Below, one piece after another: positions 43,491 through 52,527 of a stretch of DNA of 64,000 nucleotides. The notes below the pieces were generated by a model. It saw nothing but the letters and a program-made list of their open reading frames with translations, ran no database searches and was not told where the DNA came from. The DNA lies in NCBI RefSeq assembly GCF_900149695.1, contig NZ_LT703003.1:2594023-2658022 (forward strand), read 5' to 3'. This DNA comes from Anderseniella sp. Alg231-50. GTDB lineage: Bacteria > Pseudomonadota > Alphaproteobacteria > Rhizobiales > Aestuariivirgaceae. Numbering within the stretch: position 1 is the stretch's first letter; each line of letters starts with the position of its first letter. The position numbers and the translations under genes were made by a program.

Positions 43491-45281
43491 ATGCGGAAAT
43501 CACTTCTAGCAACGACTGTCGCGCTGACGGCCCTTTTGGCCGGCGGAACAGCACAGGCAAACGATGGCCTGATGAAAGACATCGGTAACTCATCCAACTG
43601 GGCGATCCAGACCGGCGACTACGCCAACCAGAGATATTCAAAGCTCGACCAGATCAACAAGGACAACGTCAAGGACCTTAAGGTTGCCTGGACATTCTCA
43701 ACCGGTGTTCTGCGCGGTCACGAAGGCTCGCCCCTGGTGATCGGCGACATGATGTATGTCCACACACCGTTCCCCAACAATGTGTATGCTCTTGATCTCG
43801 CCAATGACGGCGCGATCAAATGGGTCTACGAGCCGAAACAGGATCCCAATGTGATCCCGGTGATGTGCTGTGACACGGTGTACCGTGGTCTGGCCGCAGC
43901 CAATGGCATGATCTTCCTGCATCAGGCTGACACAACTGTCGTTGCGCTCGACGCAGCCACAGGTGAAGTCAAATGGTCGGTCAAGAACGGCGATCCATCG
44001 AAGGGTGAAACCAACACCGCAACGGTACTGCCGGTCAAGGACAAGGTCATTGTCGGCATTTCCGGCGGTGAATTCGGCGTTCGCGGCCATGTGACCGCGT
44101 ACAATATGGCCGATGGCTCGGTTGCATGGCGCGGTTATTCCATGGGTCCTGACAGCGACACGCTGATCAACCCGGAGAAGACAACCCACCTCGGCCAGCC
44201 GGTCGGCAAGGATTCCGGCACCAACACCTGGGAAGGTGATCAGTGGAAGATCGGCGGCGGCACCACGTGGGGCTGGTTCTCGTACGATGCTGAAACCAAC
44301 CTGATGTATTACGGTTCGGGCAACCCGTCGACCTGGAACCCGAAACAGCGTCCCGGGGACAATCGCTGGTCGATGACCATCTTTGCCCGTGACGTGGATA
44401 CCGGCGAAGCCAAATGGCTGTACCAGATGACCCCGCACGACGAGTGGGATTACGATGGTATCAACGAGATGATCCTCGCCGACATCAAGGTGAAGGGTGA
44501 GGACCGCAAGGCCCTCGTACACTTCGACCGTAACGGCTTCGGTTACACCATGGACCGGGTAACCGGCGAATTGCTGGTGGCTGAAAAGTTCGATCCGAAA
44601 GTCAACTGGGCAACTCATGTTGATCTGAAGACCGGGCGTCCGCAGGTGGTGGCCAAGTACTCCACCGAGCAGAACGGTGAAGACGTGAACTCCACCGGCA
44701 TCTGCCCGGCAGCACTTGGATCGAAGGACCAGCAACCTGCGTCGTTCTCGCCGAAAACGCAGACCTTCTTCGTGCCGACCAACCACGTGTGCATGGACTA
44801 TGAACCGTTCCGTGTCAGCTACACGGCAGGCCAGCCTTATGTGGGTGCCACCTTGTCGATGTATCCGGCTCCCGACAGTCACGGCGGCATGGGCAACTTC
44901 ATTGCCTGGGATGCCGGCGAAGGCAAGATCAAATGGTCCAAGCCTGAGCAGTTCTCGGTATGGTCGGGTGCACTGGCAACCGCTGGCGATATCGTGTTTT
45001 ACGGCACGCTGGAAGGCTATCTGAAGGCAGTTGACGCCAACACGGGAGATGAACTTTACAAGTTCAAGACACCGTCCGGCATCATTGGCAACGTGATGAC
45101 CTACGAGCGCGGCGGCAAACAGTATGTCGGCATACTGTCAGGCATCGGTGGCTGGGCAGGCATTGGCCTGGCAGCGGGTCTGACCGATCCTCAAGCCGGT
45201 CTTGGTGCAGTGGGCGGCTATGCCGGCCTGAAAAACTACACCCGGCTCGGTGGTCAGCTGACAGTGTTTGAACTGCCGTAA
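43491..45281 (+). CDS. xoxF: XoxF, lanthanide-dependent PQQ methanol dehydrogenase
   Basis: 596 aa with a signal peptide ([19 protein letters not shown]). It is an eight-bladed quinoprotein. The vicinal disulfide Cys-Cys pair is in [12 protein letters not shown]. In [15 protein letters not shown], Asp320 is the catalytic base and Asp322 is the extra Asp that coordinates a lanthanide and separates XoxF from calcium-type MxaF (Ala there). It oxidises methanol (and formaldehyde) in the periplasm with electrons going to a c-type cytochrome. SD GGAGGAAAT. A terminator-like hairpin follows, then xoxG. Confidence 0.97.
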   Translation: MRKSLLATTVALTALLAGGTAQANDGLMKDIGNSSNWAIQTGDYANQRYSKLDQINKDNVKDLKVAWTFSTGVLRGHEGSPLVIGDMMYVHTPFPNNVYALDLANDGAIKWVYEPKQDPNVIPVMCCDTVYRGLAAANGMIFLHQADTTVVALDAATGEVKWSVKNGDPSKGETNTATVLPVKDKVIVGISGGEFGVRGHVTAYNMADGSVAWRGYSMGPDSDTLINPEKTTHLGQPVGKDSGTNTWEGDQWKIGGGTTWGWFSYDAETNLMYYGSGNPSTWNPKQRPGDNRWSMTIFARDVDTGEAKWLYQMTPHDEWDYDGINEMILADIKVKGEDRKALVHFDRNGFGYTMDRVTGELLVAEKFDPKVNWATHVDLKTGRPQVVAKYSTEQNGEDVNSTGICPAALGSKDQQPASFSPKTQTFFVPTNHVCMDYEPFRVSYTAGQPYVGATLSMYPAPDSHGGMGNFIAWDAGEGKIKWSKPEQFSVWSGALATAGDIVFYGTLEGYLKAVDANTGDELYKFKTPSGIIGNVMTYERGGKQYVGILSGIGGWAGIGLAAGLTDPQAGLGAVGGYAGLKNYTRLGGQLTVFELP

Positions 45282-45311
45282 GGCAACACGTTCAACACGA
45301 CAACAAAAGCG

Positions 45312-45340
45312 CCCGGCGTGCGGTTGGTTCCGCCGCCGGG
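45312..45340 (+). terminator. Terminator/attenuator hairpin after xoxF
   Basis: CCCGGCG and CGCCGGG form a 7-bp GC stem with a 15-nt loop, followed by TTCTTT. It lies between xoxF and xoxG on the coding strand and would make xoxF transcripts more abundant than those of the following genes. Confidence 0.6.
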
Positions 45341-45473
45341 TTCTTTAAACTGGGCTGGTTGTTGCAGCTGCGGGCTTGCGTCTGTCCACCATCACGATAA
45401 CATTCCAGATCCAGTTGGAAGGGGCCGGTAGCCCGCTCCAGGAATTGTTTGATTATTAAATGAGGATGCATAA

Positions 45474-45980
45474 ATGCGACCCGGATTGTTTGTACTTTCA
45501 GCGACTGTTGGTTTGTCTATTTCAGTTTTTTCCCTGTCCGCCCTGGCGGCCGATGAAAAGCGTGAGGAGGACGGCAAATGGCTGACCCCCGACGACACCA
45601 TCACCTACAATGTCAAGGCAGACGGCGCAGTCGACTGGTACACCTACAACGGGTTCCGCCGCTATCATTCCGAATGCCATGTGTGTCACGGTCCCGATGG
45701 AATGGGCAGCACCTATGCCCCGGCCCTCATCGATTCAATCAAGAACCTCGATTACTACGATTTTGCAGAGGTCGTAATGAGCGGCCGCGAGCGCAAACTC
45801 GCCGACGGGTCAGTCAGCGTCATGCCGGCCTTTGGCGACAATAAGAACGTGTCGTGCTACGGCGAAGATATTTACGCTTACCTGCTCGCCCGTGCCGATG
45901 GTGCCATCGAGCGAGGCCGTCCGCGCAAGCGGGATGCCAAACCGGAAGGCGCAAAGGAAACTGAAAGTGCCTGCCATTAA
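45474..45980 (+). CDS. xoxG: XoxG, c-type cytochrome partner of XoxF
   Basis: 168 aa with a signal peptide (ending ALAAD). One haem site CHVCH at residues 68-72 and a candidate Met ligand in SVSVMPAFGDN. The size and layout fit cytochrome cL/c550-like partners of XoxF, which accept its electrons. SD GAGGA near the ATG. The next gene's GTG starts just before its stop. Confidence 0.9.
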   Translation: MRPGLFVLSATVGLSISVFSLSALAADEKREEDGKWLTPDDTITYNVKADGAVDWYTYNGFRRYHSECHVCHGPDGMGSTYAPALIDSIKNLDYYDFAEVVMSGRERKLADGSVSVMPAFGDNKNVSCYGEDIYAYLLARADGAIERGRPRKRDAKPEGAKETESACH

Positions 45981-46821
45981 ACCCTCAGGTCAGTTTGTTG
46001 CACTTGCCGCGGCTGTATCGGCCGCGCTTGTTGTGTATGCCGGTTCCCCGGCACCGGTGTCTGCCCAGACAACCGACCTGGTCAACAGGTCATCACTGCG
46101 GGTATGTGCCGATCCGGCCAATTCACCGATGTCGAACGAAAAACGTCAGGGGTTCGAGAACAAGATCGCGGATCTGATCGGCAAGACATTCAACATCCCG
46201 GTTACCTACACCTGGTTCCCGCAGGCCACGGGCTTTGTGCGCCAGACGCTCAATGTGAAGAGATGCGACCTGATCATCGGATTTGCGCAGGGTCATGAGC
46301 TGGTGCAGAACACCAACCACTACTACCGCTCGATCTATGTGCTGTTCCACAAGAAGGGTAACGGGCTGGACAAGGTGGAGTCGCTTGACGATCCTGCCCT
46401 GGCAAACAAGCGCATTGCGGTTGTCGCAGGAACGCCGCCGGCAACCATCATGGCGATCAACGGACTGATCGGAAACGCCGTCCCGTTTCCACTCACGGTC
46501 GACCGGCGTCATGAAGCTCCCGCTGAAACAATGATCAGCCAGGTTGCATCCGGCGAGGTGCCCATGGGCATTCTCTGGGGTCCGATTGCCGGACCGCTGA
46601 TAAAACAGATGGCTCCTGACCTCGCTGTCAGGCCGTTGAACAAGGAAACCAAGGGGCCGCGCATGTCCTATCGCATTACCATGGGACTGCGCCCGAACGA
46701 ACCCGAATGGAAACACCAGCTCAACGAGTTCATCAAGAACCACCAGGGCGAGATCAACAAGGTTCTGCTGGATGCCGGAGTGCCCATCGTCAACGAGAAA
46801 GACCAGTTGATAAAGCAATGA
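45967..46821 (+). CDS. xoxJ: XoxJ, periplasmic binding-protein-like XoxF partner
   Basis: 284 aa from a GTG that overlaps the xoxG end by 14 nt and has AAGGAAA upstream. A longer in-frame ATG start would lie wholly inside xoxG. Signal peptide SGQFVALAAAVSAALVVYA. The mature part is a class III solute-binding fold: SSLRVCADPANSPMSNEKRQ, NTNHYYRSIYVLFH, GEVPMGILWGPIAGPLIKQ. XoxJ is thought to help XoxF activation or cofactor loading. It is coupled to the next gene by ATGA. Confidence 0.9.
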   Translation: MPAIKPSGQFVALAAAVSAALVVYAGSPAPVSAQTTDLVNRSSLRVCADPANSPMSNEKRQGFENKIADLIGKTFNIPVTYTWFPQATGFVRQTLNVKRCDLIIGFAQGHELVQNTNHYYRSIYVLFHKKGNGLDKVESLDDPALANKRIAVVAGTPPATIMAINGLIGNAVPFPLTVDRRHEAPAETMISQVASGEVPMGILWGPIAGPLIKQMAPDLAVRPLNKETKGPRMSYRITMGLRPNEPEWKHQLNEFIKNHQGEINKVLLDAGVPIVNEKDQLIKQ

Positions 46822-47402
46822 CGCTGCCGCCACACACGTTCGCGCGCACCGGAATTTGCAGGCTGGCGCTGGCAATCACCGTCATTTCATTGACCTGCGT
46901 AACGGCACGTGGCGAAGATGTTGCTGAACCTGACGACTACAGGATGGACCATTTCAGGGCCCCGGTCCCGGACACCCTCGAGGGTGCGCGGGTGGTGTCG
47001 TCGGAACAGGCATTCGAAATCTGGAAGGCAGGCAATACCGTATTTGTGGATGTGCTGCCGCAGGCGCCAAAACCCGACAAACTACCCAAGAACGTGATCT
47101 GGCGCGACAAGCCGCGCATTACCATCAAGGGTGCGGCCTGGTTGCCGAATGTCGGCTTCGGCAAGCTGCACGAGACCATGCATGCATTCTTTTCCGGTGA
47201 ACTTGAGACATTGACCGGCGGCAACAAGTCGAAACCGGTTTTGTTCTATTGCCTGCTGGACTGCTGGATGTCCTGGAACGCCGCCAAGCGGGCCGTGGAA
47301 TATGGCTACCGGGACGTCACCTGGTATCCCGACGGAACCGATGGCTGGACACTGCAGGATTATCCCACTGAAACCGTGCTGCCGAAATTCCCTGTGAAAT
47401 AA
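46818..47402 (+). CDS. PQQ-catabolism-associated CxxxCW-motif rhodanese-like protein
   Basis: 194 aa from the ATG overlapping the xoxJ stop. Signal peptide with LALAITVISLTCVTARGE. The diagnostic stretch is LFYCLLDCWMSWNAAKRAVE, and the mid part (EQAFEIWKAGNTVFVDVLPQ) has a rhodanese-like fold. This family is found only with PQQ-dependent alcohol/methanol dehydrogenase clusters. Its function is unknown, maybe a periplasmic thiol role. Last gene of the xox operon. Confidence 0.9.
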   Translation: MTLPPHTFARTGICRLALAITVISLTCVTARGEDVAEPDDYRMDHFRAPVPDTLEGARVVSSEQAFEIWKAGNTVFVDVLPQAPKPDKLPKNVIWRDKPRITIKGAAWLPNVGFGKLHETMHAFFSGELETLTGGNKSKPVLFYCLLDCWMSWNAAKRAVEYGYRDVTWYPDGTDGWTLQDYPTETVLPKFPVK

Positions 47403-47420
47403 ACCTGAAACGCTTGCCGG

Positions 47421-48053
47421 TCAGCCATCGATGTTGTTGGCAACTTCACGGGCGATGAGGAACAATCTCTTTTCCAGCAGGGTCGGCACTTCGCACACGA
47501 ACCTGGTCGATTTTTCACGGTCATCAAATATCCGCGTCTGCCAGTTGAGGCGCTCTTCTATTTCACGCCGCTCGGCCAGCTGCTTGTCCGACGGGTCCTG
47601 GTTCTTGAGCGAGACTTCAAGCTCTGCACGCGTCTTGCGAACGTTGTCTGCCAGCTCTCGCTGGCGTTTGGTAAACCTCTCAATGCCCGCAATGACTTCG
47701 CGCCGTTCCGCCGCGACGAGATCGAACGATGCGGCAAACAGGCGGGTCATCTCGACCTGCCGCTCATCGCCGGCGAGCTGCTTTGCAAAATCCGCAACGA
47801 ACTGCGCCACCTGCTCCTCGCCATAGCGCCGGACGATCAGTTTCCTGGCCGTTGCAGCAGCGTTCGGGCTCTTGCTCCATTCGACCGCCGGCCCACTCAG
47901 TTCCGGCCCCGCCCACATCATGGCAGGGCTCAGTTCCGGCACTTTGACCTGGATGCACGGCCAGTCTTTTTTGGGTTCATAAGCCTGTGCCGGCACTGAC
48001 AACGCCGAAACAGCAAGCACACTCAGAACGAGATTCAGATTGCGAAAGTTCAT
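47421..48053 (-). CDS. Exported coiled-coil protein of the lut-like operon (LutG-like position)
   Basis: 210 aa with a signal peptide (ending SVPAQA). The mature part has PKKDWPCIQVKVPELSPAMM and a long alpha-helical/coiled-coil region (about 95-190) rich in E/R. One base overlap with the permease gene. In Methylobacterium lanthanide-uptake (lut) operons a small exported protein follows the ATPase and permease genes. The match is by position and style, from memory. Function unknown. Confidence 0.7.
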   Translation of the reverse strand: MNFRNLNLVLSVLAVSALSVPAQAYEPKKDWPCIQVKVPELSPAMMWAGPELSGPAVEWSKSPNAAATARKLIVRRYGEEQVAQFVADFAKQLAGDERQVEMTRLFAASFDLVAAERREVIAGIERFTKRQRELADNVRKTRAELEVSLKNQDPSDKQLAERREIEERLNWQTRIFDDREKSTRFVCEVPTLLEKRLFLIAREVANNIDG

Positions 48054-48904
48054 TACGATGCTCCACCGGGCCCGCCGCGACGCGCGATCAGGCCCTTTGA
48101 CGGATTATAGGCAAACACGGCCAATGACAAAAACACCAGCGTGCAACTTGTCACGGCAGCCAGTGAAAACCAGTCCACCTTCAGATAAAGCGCGAACCGG
48201 ATCAGCTCTACCGCATAGGTGAACGGGTTAAACTGGCAAATTTGATACAACAGCGGACTCGCTTCCTTCATGCGCCAGAGCGGATACAGGGCCGAGGACA
48301 GAAAAAACATCGGGAAAATGACAAAATTCATAACCCCGGCGAAATTCTCAAGCTGTTTGATCACCGACGACAGCATGAGCCCAAGACTGCCCAGCATCAG
48401 CCCTGACAGTACCAAAGCCGGCAACAGGGCAAAATAGCCCGCGATCGGCGGCTCGACTTCCCAGAACCATGCAATCAGCAGGAACACGTAAACCTGCAGG
48501 ATGGAAACCGCCACGCCGCCGGCAAGCTTGGACGTGAGCAGGAACCAGCGCGGAAACGGACTGACCAGCAGCGATCGCATGGTGCCGACCTCGCGGTCAT
48601 ACACCATCGACAGAGACGACTGCATACCGTTGAACAACTGGATCATGCCAATCAGGCCGGGGGTGATGTAGACTTCATACAGCACATAAGTCGAGTACGG
48701 CGGAATGATGGACACACCCAATACGGAGCGAAACCCGGCGGCAAAGATGAACAACCAGACCAGCGGGCGAACCAGTGCGGCAATGAAGCGGCCACGCTGC
48801 TGCACGAACCGCAGCGCTTCGCGCCAGACAATTCCCGCCATGCATCGGTAATACTCAACCGGTCCCAGCGTGCGCGTGACATGTTTTGATGCCTCGCCGG
48901 TCAT
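48053..48904 (-). CDS. ABC-2 type permease, PQQ/lanthanide-associated (LutF-like)
   Basis: 283 aa, about six TM helices. ABC-2 features: SLSMVYDREVGTMRSLLVSP and the C-terminal QFNPFTYAVELIRFALYLKV. It overlaps the ATPase gene by 4 nt. Together they would form an exporter-type ABC unit linked to a periplasmic binding protein. In methylotrophs this arrangement is the lut system for lanthanide import. Identification is by synteny and should be checked. Confidence 0.8.
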   Translation of the reverse strand: MTGEASKHVTRTLGPVEYYRCMAGIVWREALRFVQQRGRFIAALVRPLVWLFIFAAGFRSVLGVSIIPPYSTYVLYEVYITPGLIGMIQLFNGMQSSLSMVYDREVGTMRSLLVSPFPRWFLLTSKLAGGVAVSILQVYVFLLIAWFWEVEPPIAGYFALLPALVLSGLMLGSLGLMLSSVIKQLENFAGVMNFVIFPMFFLSSALYPLWRMKEASPLLYQICQFNPFTYAVELIRFALYLKVDWFSLAAVTSCTLVFLSLAVFAYNPSKGLIARRGGPGGAS

Positions 48905-49647
48905 GCGGCATCCTCCGTCGCTTTGCGTCCGGTGAGGTCCGTGAAGGCATCCTTTATTGACGTTTCACCGGCCTGCTCGACGATGGTCTCGACCCTGCCG
49001 GCCGCCAGCACCTTGCCCTGATGAAGCACCACCGCCTGGTCGGTATCCTGAACCTCATCCATAAGATGGGTGGCCCACAGCACACCGAGACCGTCTTCGC
49101 GCATCAGGCGCCGGACATGATCCTGAATGTCCTGTCTTGATCCCACATCCAGGCCGATGGTCGGTTCATCCAGCAGCAGAAGCGCCGGGCGGTGAACCAG
49201 CGCCCGGGCGATCTCCACCCGGCGTGCCTGGCCGCCTGAAAGGCTCCTGACCTTGTCGTTTGCCCGGTCGGCAAGTCCGATGCGGTCAAGCTCTGACATG
49301 CTGCGCTCCCGCCCCTGCCGCACCGGCAAGCCGTGCAGCGCGGCATGATAGGTCAGGTTCTGCAGCACACTCAGGTCGCTGTCCACGGTGCGGTTCTGAA
49401 ACACCACGCCAAGGTGTTGCAACGCCTGCACCGGCTGTCGGCGCACATCGTGTCCCAGCACCTCTATGGAGCCGCTGACATTGTCGTAAAGCCGGGTGAT
49501 CAGTGAAAACAGCGTGGTCTTGCCCGCCCCGTTCAGGCCGAGCAAGGCACAAAACTGTCCGGACTCCACGTCAAGATTGACGTCCACCAGCGCTTTCCTC
49601 ACGCCAAACGAATGCGAGACGCCCTTGATGGAAAGTGCATTGGTCAT
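48901..49647 (-). CDS. ABC ATPase, PQQ/lanthanide-associated (LutE-like)
   Basis: 248 aa from the ATG opening MTNALSIKGVSHSFG. An upstream ATG 12 codons earlier is possible. Neither start has a clear SD. Walker A GLNGAGKTTLF, signature RSLSGGQARRVEIARAL, Walker B LLLLDEPTIGLD. It drives the LutF-like permease (ATGA coupling). Confidence 0.85.
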   Translation of the reverse strand: MTNALSIKGVSHSFGVRKALVDVNLDVESGQFCALLGLNGAGKTTLFSLITRLYDNVSGSIEVLGHDVRRQPVQALQHLGVVFQNRTVDSDLSVLQNLTYHAALHGLPVRQGRERSMSELDRIGLADRANDKVRSLSGGQARRVEIARALVHRPALLLLDEPTIGLDVGSRQDIQDHVRRLMREDGLGVLWATHLMDEVQDTDQAVVLHQGKVLAAGRVETIVEQAGETSIKDAFTDLTGRKATEDAA

Positions 49648-49701
49648 CGCAGATGAAAATCCAATCGGGCTGTCGTGCAACAATGGCGTGCAAGGCCGGG
49701 C

Positions 49702-50142
49702 TTACTTTACCGTGATGTTACCTTTCATGCCACGATCTTCAAGCCCTTCCACCCACCATTTGTAGGTCCCCGGCCGCACCGTTGAAAACTGCACCTGTAT
49801 GGTTCCTTCATCATCGAATTCGAGCCAGGCCGGCGCACCTGCCATGTGTACCTCAAGGTCGGATATCACGATCTGGTTGACCCAGACATCGCGCCACAGG
49901 TCGGTTTTGAACTTGTATTCAAGCTCACCTGCCGCACTGATCTTCCAGCGATACCCCTGCCCGGAGATCAGCTTGAAATCCGTCTTGTTGACGGCAAACT
50001 GGTCGCCTTCCTTGCCGAGCTTCAGTTCAGGAACGGTCTTGCTGGACCGTGTGCGTTTCACATCATCATCGTCATCTGCGTAGGCCGGGACGGCGAGCAG
50101 CAGAGACAGGGCGGACAGGGCAAGCAGCTTGGCAGGTCGCAT
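49702..50142 (-). CDS. Exported cupredoxin-like small protein of the lut-like operon
   Basis: 146 aa with a signal peptide (LLALSALSLLLAVPAYA) and an acidic DDDDD start to the mature protein, an Asp run that could bind a cation. The C-terminal part (VQFSTVRPGTYKWWVEGLED, MKGNITVK) looks like a cupredoxin fold, but no His/Cys copper ligands are visible. It sits between the YVTN gene and the ATPase gene. Function unknown. A lanthanide-binding role is a hypothesis based on the acidic run and context. Confidence 0.7.
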   Translation of the reverse strand: MRPAKLLALSALSLLLAVPAYADDDDDVKRTRSSKTVPELKLGKEGDQFAVNKTDFKLISGQGYRWKISAAGELEYKFKTDLWRDVWVNQIVISDLEVHMAGAPAWLEFDDEGTIQVQFSTVRPGTYKWWVEGLEDRGMKGNITVK

Positions 50143-50171
50143 GATAGATTTACTCCGGTTTCTGTTTGAAT

Positions 50172-51149
50172 TCAGTTAGGTGACACAACAACGCCCCAGG
50201 GAAGCTGGCCCACGGCAACCGACTTGACAGCCTTGCCGCTCGCCACCTCGATAAAGGTAACGTCGTTTGAGTTTCCGTTGGTTGAGATGACGTACTTCTC
50301 GTCAGGCGTGAACGCCAGCTGCCATACCCTCTGGCCAACCAGCACATACTTCTCAACTTCATAGGTTTCGGCGTTTATCATCGCCACCCGATTTGACGGG
50401 CCAAGCGACACAAACGCCTTCTTGCCGTCCTTGGTAATGCGCACGCCGACCGGCTGGATGGCTTCCGCGACCACGCCCTGAATTGCAAACGATATCTTGT
50501 GCTTGATCTCACGCGACGCATTGTCGATCACGCTGACCGTGCCGCCGATCTCCGACGACACCCATACTTCCGATCCGTCAGACTTGAATTCGGCAAACCG
50601 CGGCCGCGCATCAACCAGCACATTGTGGGTAATCTCGAAACTGTCGGTGTCAATGAAATGCGCCATATTGGTGGTCTCGGACGTATTGACCACGGACTTG
50701 CCGTCCGGCGAAACGCCCATGCCTTCGGGCTCGACGCCAACCGGAATTTCATTGATGACGGAGTTGTCCTCAAGATTGATGACGGTGACCAGATTGTCAT
50801 CCTCGTTGGCCACGTAAAGCCGCTTGCCGTCAGGCGACAGAACGAACAGTTCCGGGTCGGGGCCCGAGGGCAGTGTGCCGACTATCTGGTGGGTCTTCGC
50901 ATCGATGACTTCTATGGTGTCGTCGTCACTGACACACACGTAGATGAACTTGCCGTCATGCGACATGGTGATGCCACGCGGCCGGTTACCGGTCTTGATG
51001 GTCTTGATGACCTCCTTCGTGCCGGTATCGATAACGCTGATCGAATTGCCTTTCTCGTTCGACACGTAAGCCGTGAACGCCGCAGCAGGCAGTGCGGCCA
51101 GGCATGTCAGGCAGCTTGAGGTCAGCAGTGCAAGAACGGTTTTTTTCAT
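50172..51149 (-). CDS. PQQ-catabolism-associated YVTN beta-propeller protein
   Basis: 325 aa from MKKTVLALLTSS. Signal peptide then repeated propeller strands (DGKFIYVCVSDDDTIEVIDA, DGKRLYVANEDDNLVTVINL, DGKKAFVSLGPSNRVAMINA). The family is specific to PQQ-dehydrogenase and lut clusters, where it is thought to act in periplasmic binding or maturation. It lies between the binding-protein gene and the cupredoxin-like gene. Confidence 0.87.
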   Translation of the reverse strand: MKKTVLALLTSSCLTCLAALPAAAFTAYVSNEKGNSISVIDTGTKEVIKTIKTGNRPRGITMSHDGKFIYVCVSDDDTIEVIDAKTHQIVGTLPSGPDPELFVLSPDGKRLYVANEDDNLVTVINLEDNSVINEIPVGVEPEGMGVSPDGKSVVNTSETTNMAHFIDTDSFEITHNVLVDARPRFAEFKSDGSEVWVSSEIGGTVSVIDNASREIKHKISFAIQGVVAEAIQPVGVRITKDGKKAFVSLGPSNRVAMINAETYEVEKYVLVGQRVWQLAFTPDEKYVISTNGNSNDVTFIEVASGKAVKSVAVGQLPWGVVVSPN

Positions 51150-51169
51150 GTTGGTCCCTCGATCCAATG

Positions 51170-52387
51170 TCATTTGTTGAGCTTGCAGCTGGTTTCCGGC
51201 TTGTCATGGCCCAGCGTGTCAAGTTCGGAGAACTGATGCAGAAATCCGCTTTGCGGTGAGACTGACACCACGTTTTTGCCGTCTGCCAGCAACACCGGTT
51301 GCCGCAATTGCAGGTTCCAGTCACGCAGCGTGATCTTCTGGCCCTTGAACGCCGCAATGGAAAACCCCGGATCCTTGATGTAGGCGTCGATTTTTGCCGG
51401 ATCGGCAGATTTGGTGCGCGTGGCGGCCTCACCGACCATGCGGATGGCGGTCCAGGCCTGCATATCGATACCCAGCATGCGCCGCCCTGCGTGTTTGGCA
51501 AACCGGTTTTGAATTTGCGCCGCCCCCCAGCCTTCAAAGGCCGGATGCCAGCTCACCGGCTGCAACCCGGCGGACCCTGTGACCGGGCGCGGCAGCCAGG
51601 TGCGGTACGGAAGGTAGGTGCCAAACACTTCACTTTCGTCTGCAACCACAACCACGTCATGGTCTTCCGCGTCCTGCGAAAACACCGGCATCTGTTTTTG
51701 AACCTGGGCGTGTCCGGAGTCTGTCTGGCGCGCACCGCCGGTATCGACATACTCCTTTTCACTTACGATCCTGGCACCATACCGGGTTGCGGCACGGCGC
51801 AACGAGGCGGCCCACGCCTTGTCGGCAGGGTTTGATCCGAACACCAGGAACCAGTCACGCCATTTCTTCCAGATCAGATATTGCGCGAGACCATCGGCAA
51901 GGATCGCCCGGCTGGGCGCCGTGTGAATGACATTGCTCCGGCAGTCTTCGTCGCGCAGCCTGTTGTCCCTGGCGCCGGCATTGAAAATCACCACGTCGCC
52001 GGCGTCGAAATGATCAGCGGCTTTCAGGACATTGTCTGCAGAAACGTCGAGTACGAAAAACCGCACGCCCTGTTCATACAACTTGTCCAGGGCCGGGATC
52101 AGGTCTTCGTCCGGTGACAGCCTCACATCATCCAGCGTGAACTCCTGCCCCACGAAACGGCCCGTGGTATTGTTGTCGTTAATGCCCACCTCGGCACCGG
52201 CCAAGCCGAGATTCTTTGGCGGCTGATCGAGCACCGAGATGGTCAGTCGACCCTTTTCGACAGTCTGCAGATACCCGATGGCGATCTTGTCCGCCGCCGC
52301 TGCAACGGCCGTCAACTGGGTAAGGGCCAGGAGGCCGGCGAACCAACTCAGTCTTCTGAAACGTTTTACAAACAAGAACAAACCCAA
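51170..52387 (-). CDS. Periplasmic ABC binding protein, PQQ/lanthanide-associated (LutA-like)
   Basis: 405 aa with a signal peptide (SWFAGLLALTQLTAVAAA). Fold resembles the branched-chain amino-acid type binding proteins: IAIGYLQTVEKGRL, DNVLKAADHFDAGDVVIFNA, DWFLVFGSNPADKAWAASL. First gene of the six-gene minus-strand operon. The order of binding protein, YVTN propeller, small exported protein, ATPase, permease and exported protein strongly recalls the lut operon needed for lanthanide-dependent growth. No TonB receptor (LutH) is in the window. Confidence 0.83.
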   Translation of the reverse strand: MGLFLFVKRFRRLSWFAGLLALTQLTAVAAAADKIAIGYLQTVEKGRLTISVLDQPPKNLGLAGAEVGINDNNTTGRFVGQEFTLDDVRLSPDEDLIPALDKLYEQGVRFFVLDVSADNVLKAADHFDAGDVVIFNAGARDNRLRDEDCRSNVIHTAPSRAILADGLAQYLIWKKWRDWFLVFGSNPADKAWAASLRRAATRYGARIVSEKEYVDTGGARQTDSGHAQVQKQMPVFSQDAEDHDVVVVADESEVFGTYLPYRTWLPRPVTGSAGLQPVSWHPAFEGWGAAQIQNRFAKHAGRRMLGIDMQAWTAIRMVGEAATRTKSADPAKIDAYIKDPGFSIAAFKGQKITLRDWNLQLRQPVLLADGKNVVSVSPQSGFLHQFSELDTLGHDKPETSCKLNK

Positions 52388-52527
52388 TACTTATTATTTT
52401 CTTATTTAATTTTGACTTTCTGATTTCAGCAATAACTATGCGGATGCAGGATAAAGCTGTCAATCCATTGAAGAGCGCATCGAACACGTGTAATAAATCC
52501 GTCACACTAGTTAGTTGAAAGAGTCGG

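Noticed and set aside
43698..44882. 394-codon open frame antisense to xoxF
   Set aside because: Shadow of a highly conserved gene, with no domain, no SD and no partner genes.
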